A stretch of 12,856 nucleotides of DNA from CAZMHN01 sp964566145. Lineage in GTDB: Bacteria; Patescibacteriota; Patescibacteriia; Veblenbacterales; UBA10138. Positions 7,149 through 11,318 of the stretch are shown one piece after another; the stretch's first letter is position 1, and each line of letters starts with the position of its first letter. Where the stretch lies: positions 1 to 12,856 of the forward strand of contig CAZMHN010000021.1 of NCBI GenBank assembly GCA_964566145.1, in the 5' to 3' direction. The notes below the pieces were generated by a model. It had not been told where the DNA came from, ran no database searches, and was given only the letters and a program-made list of their open reading frames with translations. A program made the position numbers and the translations under genes.

Positions 7149-7943
7149 ATGCCAAAATTCGAGCAAATGCCAGGCATGGGGGTGCCGCAGGCGGAGGGGG
7201 AGCCGGAGGTTACAGAGAAAGAGCTGTCGGTAGAAGAACAGATTGAGTGCGCGAAGCAGAATATAGAGAGGATGGATTTAAGCGGATGGGGCAAGGTGCT
7301 TGCTTTTGGGTCTTCGTCCAGGATTGCGGAACGGTCGCTTGGCAAACTAACTTCAGTAGAAAAGCCATTGTCTGCGGAGGCGAAGGAATCAGGCATGAAG
7401 ACTGCGGCCAGCGGAATTTGGGATGCCGAGTTGGTAGCCAGAGATGCTCACCGCGTAGATGTGAATAGTCTTCCTGATGATGTGAAGGCGAAGTATTTGG
7501 AAGCGCTTGATAAGTCGGCCAGGATACTGAGAACACGGGATGCTTGGCGCGAGAAGGACCCGAAGGCGTGTCAGGAATTCGTGGCAGAAAATGCGAGGAG
7601 ACTATACGATTCGGAGGTAGGCCTTTATCCTACTTCGGTCCGTTCTTGGGCAACTAGTGAAGAGTCAGTTCCCCTGGGTCGATTCAACGCGTTTGCGACC
7701 ATGGAAGAGATGACGGCAGAGGCGCAAAAACTCGAGTCATTGTTGCCTAGCATTAAGCCAAAAGACCACCGGTACAAGGGTAGTGAGCCGGATATCGCAG
7801 GAAATTATAAGTATTATACTGAGAGGGTTGATCTTCAGGGCCAGGCTGCCAGGGCACTGGGAAGATTGAAGGAACAGATTGCGGATAAGGCATATGAAGA
7901 GGCATTCATAAGGGAGCACAGTGTAGAAAGCCAGGCGGCGTAA
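7149..7943 (+). CDS. Orphan soluble protein, function unknown
   Basis: A 264-residue protein that I do not recognise. It is hydrophilic, rich in Glu, Ala, Lys and Arg and predicted mostly helical. It has no signal peptide, transmembrane helix, Cys cluster, Walker motif or other known motif. The first 25 residues are Gly/Pro/Glu rich and probably disordered. A more conserved-looking stretch is MDLSGWGKVLAFGSSSR (42-58). The C-terminal third carries a KYYTERVDLQGQAARALGRL segment. Base composition (about 49% GC in sampled lines) is lower than in the glycogen operon, suggesting a younger or lineage-specific gene. It is a single-gene transcription unit, with its own promoter upstream and a strong terminator 16 bp after the stop. 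The start is in CATATG with no SD. That it is a real gene is supported by its bracketing signals. Confidence 0.7.
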   Translation: MPKFEQMPGMGVPQAEGEPEVTEKELSVEEQIECAKQNIERMDLSGWGKVLAFGSSSRIAERSLGKLTSVEKPLSAEAKESGMKTAASGIWDAELVARDAHRVDVNSLPDDVKAKYLEALDKSARILRTRDAWREKDPKACQEFVAENARRLYDSEVGLYPTSVRSWATSEESVPLGRFNAFATMEEMTAEAQKLESLLPSIKPKDHRYKGSEPDIAGNYKYYTERVDLQGQAARALGRLKEQIADKAYEEAFIREHSVESQAA

Positions 7944-7959
7944 GTAAGCAATCAATGCG

Positions 7960-7995
7960 ACACGGGGCCCCATAGGGGCCCCGTGTTTGTTTATT
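7960..7995 (+). terminator. Strong intrinsic terminator of the orphan gene
   Basis: A perfect 12-bp stem, ACACGGGGCCCC (7960-7971) with GGGGCCCCGTGT (7975-7986), is closed by a 3-nt ATA loop. It is followed by a U-rich tail (TTTGTTTATT). It lies 16 nt after the stop at 7943 and insulates the following tRNA promoter. Confidence 0.92.
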
Positions 7996-8001
7996 GCCCG
8001 C

Positions 8002-8030
8002 TTGCCAAAATAGGCGTTTTCGCCTATCGT
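8002..8030 (+). promoter_or_regulatory. Promoter of initiator tRNA with internal inverted repeat
   Basis: TTGCCA (8002-8007) matches the -35 consensus at five of six positions. It is followed by 17 bp and TATCGT (8025-8030). Transcription would start near 8037, just before the tRNA at 8045. The spacer is almost filled by a perfect inverted repeat, ATAGGCG-TTTT-CGCCTAT (8010-8027), whose right arm runs into the -10 box. It could be an operator or a cruciform. Confidence 0.55.
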
Positions 8031-8044
8031 ATGAAGGCTCACGA

Positions 8045-8119
8045 CGCGGGGTGGAGAAGTGGCATCTCGCCTGGCTCATAACCAGGAGGTCGCGGGTTCG
8101 AATCCCGCCCCCGCAACCA
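8045..8119 (+). tRNA. Initiator tRNA-Met (CAU)
   Basis: A complete 75-nt cloverleaf with encoded CCA. The anticodon CAT is at 8077-8079. Initiator hallmarks are the C1 x A72 mismatch at the acceptor end (5' CGCGGGG against CCCCGCA) and A11:U24 in the D stem. The T arm GCGGG-TTCGAAT-CCCGC is canonical. The anticodon stem is CCTGG/CCAGG. The usual three consecutive G:C pairs (29-31 with 39-41) are therefore reduced to two, with U29:A41 in place of G29:C41. It is followed by another CAU tRNA 57 nt downstream. Confidence 0.95.
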
Positions 8120-8130
8120 AGGACTTTTGC

Positions 8131-8163
8131 CACATGGCCCTTTAGAGGGCCATGTGCTATAAA
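8131..8163 (+). promoter_or_regulatory. Hairpin plus extended -10 between the two Met-type tRNAs
   Basis: CACATGGCCC (8131-8140) and GGGCCATGTG (8147-8156) form a 10-11 bp stem around TTTAGA. No U-tract follows, so it is a poor terminator. Directly after it TGC-TATAAA (-10 hexamer 8158-8163, five of six consensus) makes an extended -10 promoter. Its start would be near 8170, shortly before the tRNA at 8177. The inverted repeat may be a processing signal for a dimeric tRNA precursor or a regulatory palindrome at this promoter. Confidence 0.45.
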
Positions 8164-8176
8164 CTGTGAAGGGCGC

Positions 8177-8253
8177 GGCGGGGTAGCTCAGTTGGTTAGA
8201 GCGAGGGACTCATAAGCCCTAGGTCGTGGGTTCGATTCCCACCCCCGCTACCA
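8177..8253 (+). tRNA. tRNA with CAU anticodon, probably elongator tRNA-Met
   Basis: A complete 77-nt cloverleaf with encoded CCA and anticodon CAT at 8211-8213. The acceptor stem GGCGGGG pairs with CCCCGCU (a G1-U72 wobble at the end). G2:C71, C3:G70 and A73 fit the elements recognised by methionyl-tRNA synthetase. D arm and T arm (GTGGG-TTCGATT-CCCAC) are canonical. The anticodon stem AGGGA/GCCCU carries an A31xG39 mismatch beside the loop. A tRNA-Ile2 (CAU, modified to lysidine) cannot be excluded by sequence alone. Its 3' 20 nt plus two bases are duplicated at 8408-8429. Confidence 0.9.
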
Positions 8254-8255
8254 AA
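8234..8255 (+). repeat. 22-bp direct repeat, copy 1 (in tRNA 3' end)
   Basis: The repeat runs from the last bases of the T loop through the T-stem and acceptor 3' strands, A73 and CCA to two following A residues. An exact copy lies 174 bp downstream. This span is the usual attB core for integrases that target tRNA 3' ends. Confidence 0.9.
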
Positions 8256-8296
8256 GCAAAGTGTCTCACCCTTGTGGTGGGACAATTTGCTTTTTT
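8253..8296 (+). terminator. Intrinsic terminator after the second CAU tRNA
   Basis: GCAAA (8256-8260) pairs with TTTGC (8286-8290), and TGTCTCACC (8262-8270) with GGTGGGACA (8276-8284; one G-U), with a G/A mismatch between the two helices and a short loop around CTTGT. Six T residues (8291-8296) follow. It begins at the tRNA CCA end, so transcription should stop here and the downstream structured segment should not simply be a trailer. Confidence 0.9.
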
Positions 8297-8300
8297 GATA

Positions 8301-8429
8301 GTTGAGTGGGGATCGAAGGCGACTCGAACGACTGCCAGCGGCAGTCGCAGCGAGCGCCAGGCTCTTCCAGGAGGACGAGCCGACTTGCGGCGAGGACGGG
8401 GGAAGAGGATTCCCACCCCCGCTACCAAA
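8301..8429 (+). other. Structured non-coding element ending in a tRNA 3'-end copy
   Basis: About 130 nt with no credible ORF but dense potential pairing. Hairpin A (8318-8358) pairs GGCG/CGCC, CTCG/CGAG and CGACTGCC/GGCAGTCG in order around an AGC loop. Hairpin B (8360-8381) pairs GGCTC/GAGCC and TCC/GGA. GTGGGGA (8306-8312) can pair with TTCCCAC (8410-8416) and would close both into one multibranched structure. The 3' end is CCCCCGCTACCA, exactly the 3' end of the upstream tRNA, followed at once by a strong terminator. No promoter is evident because a terminator precedes it. It could be a small RNA, a decayed or inserted tRNA copy, the remnant of an integrated element, or one copy of a dispersed repeat. 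Function unknown. Confidence 0.5.
8408..8429 (+). repeat. 22-bp direct repeat, copy 2 (orphan tRNA 3' end)
   Basis: Identical to the 22 bp at 8234-8255 but without the rest of a tRNA upstream: the preceding sequence does not form D, anticodon or T arms. It is flanked downstream by the A-rich left arm of the 8427-8465 terminator. Confidence 0.9.
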
Positions 8430-8465
8430 TAAAAACACCTAACCTTGCGTTGGGTGTTTTTATTT
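8427..8465. terminator. Bidirectional intrinsic terminator
   Basis: AAATAAAAACACCTAAC (8427-8443) pairs with GTTGGGTGTTTTTATTT (8449-8465), 17 bp with one G-U, loop CTTGC. The A-rich and T-rich outer arms make it work on both strands. It can end any + strand transcript of the structured element, and it ends the minus-strand pyrophosphatase operon, whose stop is at 8476. Confidence 0.9.
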
Positions 8466-8475
8466 ATTCGAATTT

Positions 8476-9087
8476 CTAGACATCAACCCGTTGTATGAAA
8501 TCGGCCAGGGCACTGCCCATGGTTTTTTGCCAGAATTTGTCTTGTTCTCCTTTTGTCATCTCGGCAATGTATTTTCCGCTCTCGAGTTCGATTTGAATTG
8601 ATTCAAGCGGGTACCCTGGGACAATGGTACTGCATGGCTTGTCGACAAAAATGCGCGGCGGGTTTTTGATGGTTGTCTCACGGATAGCTCCTTTAGGGTT
8701 CGCTACGCAAATCGCATATTCCCAGTGACCATTCACCCGTCCCCCGAGGCTTTTTATCAAAGAGGCGTAGTACTTGAGCAGTTCCTCATCACTTGGTCGT
8801 TCTTTGTGGCCAGGTATTCTCCGTACGTAAGGGCCAGGTTGTTTGTCCGACGGTAACCCGTCAAGGTATAATCCGTTATCGACCGACAAAACGGTTTTGT
8901 TCAGAGTCTGGGCATACGTTGTTGCCTTTTTTCTGGCGTTGTCTTGTAAAGTAGCGCCGTCCTCTTCTATTACCGGCAGTGTTACATCGGTCGGGAGTCC
9001 GTCCACCAAAATATCCAGGGGGTTCAGCGCCCCCCGGATTTGTTCCATCTTCGCCTGATTGGTAGTGCCTACGGTGAGAGTTTTCAT
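8476..9087 (-). CDS. Ham1/RdgB-like non-canonical purine NTP pyrophosphatase
   Basis: A 203-residue protein of the inosine triphosphate pyrophosphatase family, which hydrolyses dITP/ITP/XTP to monophosphates and keeps damaged purines out of nucleic acids. Family features visible are the N-terminal TTNQAKMEQI (8-17, the TxNxxKxxE-like substrate loop), EEDGATLQDNARKKA (41-55), SVDNGLYLDGL (68-78, in place of the usual ADDSGLEVDAL) and PGPYVRRI (84-91), then WEYAICVANPKG (122-133). The usual C-terminal SHR signature is not visible; the equivalent region reads FWQKTMGSALADF (185-197). It is thus a divergent member whose base specificity may differ. It lies 32 bp downstream of the membrane protein gene and shares its transcript, ending at the bidirectional terminator. 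There is no SD. GC is lower (about 48% in a sampled line) than in the glycogen operon. Confidence 0.8.
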   Translation of the reverse strand: MKTLTVGTTNQAKMEQIRGALNPLDILVDGLPTDVTLPVIEEDGATLQDNARKKATTYAQTLNKTVLSVDNGLYLDGLPSDKQPGPYVRRIPGHKERPSDEELLKYYASLIKSLGGRVNGHWEYAICVANPKGAIRETTIKNPPRIFVDKPCSTIVPGYPLESIQIELESGKYIAEMTKGEQDKFWQKTMGSALADFIQRVDV

Positions 9088-9119
9088 TTAATTGATATGG
9101 AAGCGTGGAATCGAAGGGC

Positions 9120-9479
9120 TTACGCTTTGGCGGTCCATGGACCGCCGGTTCCGATGATAAGCCCGATGCGCTTCATGAGAATGAAGCCGTAGCCCCAGGA
9201 TACGAGGAGCCAGTAGGGGATTCCCAGTACCTGCGGCAAGGTGAACGATTGGTAGCCGGATACCTGCGTGCCTAAGGTCTCTACTACGAATCCGGCCGCG
9301 ATGCCGTACAGAAAGATGAGCGATTCGGTCCGTCTGTCCTTCCCGTACCAAATGACCAGGCTTGTCAAAATAAGGTAGAGCGCAAGAAGCAGGTCGGGCC
9401 GTTCCCAGAATAAGTACGACAAGGCAATGCCGAGAATGAACGGCAGGCTGTGGAGAGCTATGAGCGCAGATTTGTTCAT
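9120..9479 (-). CDS. Small multi-pass membrane protein
   Basis: A 119-residue hydrophobic protein with about four transmembrane segments (roughly 5-24, 29-45, 53-68 and 84-102). It carries the polar motif GFVVETLGTQVSGYQSF (63-79), then P82 and IPYWLLVSWGYGF (87-99). A Glu in a helix followed by LGT, an aromatic/Gly motif, a Pro-containing segment and a Trp loosely resembles CruF-like carotenoid-biosynthesis membrane proteins, but the match is weak and the function should be treated as unknown. The ATG is only 5 nt after the encoded CCA of tRNA-Leu, in a CATATG and without an SD or a promoter of its own. It is probably expressed from the tRNA promoter. The pyrophosphatase gene follows in the same direction. 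Confidence 0.72.
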   Translation of the reverse strand: MNKSALIALHSLPFILGIALSYLFWERPDLLLALYLILTSLVIWYGKDRRTESLIFLYGIAAGFVVETLGTQVSGYQSFTLPQVLGIPYWLLVSWGYGFILMKRIGLIIGTGGPWTAKA

Positions 9480-9484
9480 ATGGA

Positions 9485-9571
9485 TGGTGGGCGAGGAGGG
9501 AGTCGAACCCTCAATCCCTTGCGGGCCCAGGATTTTGAGTCCTGTGCGTATGCCAGTTCCGCCACTCGCCC
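9485..9571 (-). tRNA. tRNA-Leu (CAA)
   Basis: An 87-nt type II tRNA on the minus strand with encoded CCA. The acceptor stem GGGCGAG/CTCGCCC is perfect. The anticodon loop CTCAAAA gives anticodon CAA, reading UUG. The long variable arm (GGGCCCGCAAGGG region) and T arm GAGGG-TTCGACT-CCCTC are those of tRNA-Leu. Its promoter is at 9589-9617. No terminator separates it from the membrane protein gene 5 nt downstream. Confidence 0.96.
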
Positions 9572-9588
9572 CAGTAGTGAGCGTTGCT

Positions 9589-9617
9589 ATTCTATGAATT
9601 CAAGCATGAATTGTCAA
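9589..9617 (-). promoter_or_regulatory. Strong sigma-70 promoter of tRNA-Leu
   Basis: The minus strand reads TTGACA (9612-9617, full consensus), a 17-bp spacer and TAGAAT (9589-9594, five of six). Transcription would start near 9582, about 10 nt before the tRNA 5' end. It also appears to be the only promoter for the two downstream genes. Its -35 box overlaps the -35 box of the divergent parA promoter. Confidence 0.85.
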
Positions 9618-9639
9618 AGGGCGAGGCGGTGCGTATACT
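9611..9639 (+). promoter_or_regulatory. Sigma-70 promoter of parAB, predicted leaderless start
   Basis: TTGTCA (9611-9616), a 17-bp spacer and TATACT (9634-9639): five of six consensus positions in each box. The -10 ends only 10 bp before the parA ATG at 9650, so transcription should begin within a few bases of the start codon, or at it. The -35 hexamer overlaps the tRNA-Leu -35 by five of six bases on the opposite strand. Confidence 0.82.
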
Positions 9640-9649
9640 ACCTACGCGT

Positions 9650-10423
9650 ATGGGACGGACGATAGTGCTAGTGAACCAAAAAGGCGGGGTGGGCAAGACT
9701 ACCACGGCGGTGAACCTGGCCGCGTATTTCGCCAAGGCGGGGCGGCGCGTGTTGCTGGTGGATTTGGACCCTCAAGCCAACGCTTCGGCCGGCATCGGCG
9801 TGCGCGTGGGGGAGGGCGACAAGCACGTTTACCACACGTTGCTTGAGCCGCAGCTGGTCACGGACATCGTGCGCCAGACGGCCATACCGAATTTGTCGAT
9901 CGTGCCTTCCCATGCCGACCTGGCCGGCGCGGCGGTGGAGCTGGTGAACGAGGAGGCGCGCGAGTACCGTTTGAGCCAGGCCCTGGAGCGTCTGAGGCAC
10001 GAGTACGACTACATCCTTATCGATTGCCCGCCTTCCCTGGGACTCTTGACCGTGAACGGGCTGGTGGCGGCCGACCACGTGCTCATTCCGACGCAGGCCG
10101 AGTATTACGCTTTGGAAGGATTGGGTCAGTTGTTGAACACCGTGAGCCTGATACAGACGCATTTGAAGCCGAACCTCACGGTGCTGGGGTGTCTCATAAC
10201 CATGCACGATCCCCGCAGCCGCCTGGCCGGCGCCGTGCTGGAAGAATTGAGACAGCACTTCCCGGGCCGCCTGTTTGGCACCACGGTTCCCCGGAACGTG
10301 CGTTTGGCCGAGGCGCCGAGCTTTGGCAAGCCCATTGCGGACTATGACGCGCGCTCTCGCGGCGCGCAGGCGTACGAGGCTTTAGCCAAAGAACTGCTGG
10401 CCTTCTTGGAAGCGCCACAGTAG
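9650..10423 (+). CDS. parA: ParA-family chromosome partitioning ATPase (Soj)
   Basis: A 257-residue, standard-length chromosomal ParA. It binds ATP and non-specific DNA and moves ParB-parS complexes on the nucleoid. The deviant Walker A KGGVGKTT (11-18) follows directly after IVLVNQ, with VLLVDLDPQAN (34-44, Walker A') and YILIDCPPSLG (121-131, Walker B). The C-terminal block TVPRNVRLAEAPSFGKPI (212-229) is typical of Soj-type proteins. The start at 9650 puts Walker A at residue 11 as in the family. An in-frame ATG at 9584 would precede the promoter and add an unrelated extension. There is no SD and the transcript is probably leaderless. parB starts 10 bp after the stop, forming a two-gene operon. 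Confidence 0.96.
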   Translation: MGRTIVLVNQKGGVGKTTTAVNLAAYFAKAGRRVLLVDLDPQANASAGIGVRVGEGDKHVYHTLLEPQLVTDIVRQTAIPNLSIVPSHADLAGAAVELVNEEAREYRLSQALERLRHEYDYILIDCPPSLGLLTVNGLVAADHVLIPTQAEYYALEGLGQLLNTVSLIQTHLKPNLTVLGCLITMHDPRSRLAGAVLEELRQHFPGRLFGTTVPRNVRLAEAPSFGKPIADYDARSRGAQAYEALAKELLAFLEAPQ

Positions 10424-10433
10424 TATTAGGAGT

Positions 10434-11318
10434 ATGGCAACAAAACCTTTCACTTTGGGGCGCGGCCTGGGTTCGCTCATACCGCAGAAGAAAGCGGCAG
10501 TGGAGCCGGGTACGCCGCCTCCGGCCGCCCCGTCTGCGCCGGGCGGCATGCGGAACGTGCCGCTGCAGCTCATAGACCCGAACCCGATGCAACCCAGGCG
10601 CGAGTTCGACGCCGCGGCGCTGGCCGATTTGGCCGTATCCATACAGCATCACGGCTTGCTGCAGCCATTGATCGTGTCGCCGTCGGGAGGCCGGTACCGT
10701 TTGATAGCGGGGGAGCGGCGCTTGCGTGCGGCTCAGCAGGCCGGCCTGACGGAAGTGCCGGCCATCGTGCGCGAAGCCTCGGAACAGCAGCGGTTGGAGC
10801 TGGCCTTGATAGAGAACATCCAGCGCGAGGACTTGAACCCGCTTGAGGAGGCTGCGGGGTACCTTAGGCTGCAGAACGAGTTCAATCTGACCCAGGAGCA
10901 GGTGGCCGAGCGGGTGGGGAAGTCGCGGTCGCAGGTGGCCAACACGGAGCGCCTGCTTTCGCTGTCGGCGCCCATACAGGAAGCTTTGCGCCAGGGGAAG
11001 ATAACCGTGGGGCACGCCAAGGTCATTTTGAGCCTGGAGACCGAAGCGGAACAGCAGAAGTTCTTTGAAATGCTGGTACGCGAAGGGCTGCCTGTGAGGC
11101 TGGCCGAGGCCAAGATGCGTAGCCTGAAAGTGCGCTCGCACGAACGCACCGTGCGGGGCGCGCCGGCGGAGCTCAAGGAATTGGAGCGCGAACTGCAGCA
11201 GATTCTTGGCACCAAAGTGAAGGTCCGCGGTTCCTTGAGCCGCGGCGTCATCGAAATAGCGTTCTATTCCGGAGAGGACCTTACCGAACTCGCCCGCAAG
11301 CTGAAACTCAGGGTTTAG
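10434..11318 (+). CDS. parB: ParB-family partitioning protein (Spo0J), CTPase clamp
   Basis: A 294-residue protein that loads at parS, closes as a CTP-dependent clamp and spreads on DNA. The sequence shows the N-terminal ParA-activating LGRGLGSLIP (8-17), a proline-rich linker (24-37), the CTP-binding GERRLRA (93-99), ENIQREDLNPLEEA (127-140) and a helix-turn-helix (about 152-178, LTQEQVAERVGKSRSQVAN). The C-terminal dimerisation domain (about 245-294) ends in IEIAFYSGEDLTELARKL. AGGAG lies only 1 nt from the ATG, too close for a good SD, yet the N-terminal motif fixes this start. It overlaps the opposing rel gene by 4 bp at the stop codons. Confidence 0.96.
   Translation: MATKPFTLGRGLGSLIPQKKAAVEPGTPPPAAPSAPGGMRNVPLQLIDPNPMQPRREFDAAALADLAVSIQHHGLLQPLIVSPSGGRYRLIAGERRLRAAQQAGLTEVPAIVREASEQQRLELALIENIQREDLNPLEEAAGYLRLQNEFNLTQEQVAERVGKSRSQVANTERLLSLSAPIQEALRQGKITVGHAKVILSLETEAEQQKFFEMLVREGLPVRLAEAKMRSLKVRSHERTVRGAPAELKELERELQQILGTKVKVRGSLSRGVIEIAFYSGEDLTELARKLKLRV

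Noticed and set aside
8196..8438. Small minus-strand frames across the tRNAs (GGGNRTHDLG-like peptides)
   Set aside because: These are the well-known false translations of tRNA genes read in antisense.
9584..9649. Upstream in-frame ATG extending ParA by 22 residues
   Set aside because: It lies upstream of the best promoter and adds residues foreign to ParA, whose Walker A is already correctly placed from 9650.
10077..10090. CACGTG-containing sequence in parA as a possible parS site
   Set aside because: Only the central hexamer fits; the flanking arms of the TGTTTCACGTGAAACA consensus are absent. No other parS-like 16-mer was seen.
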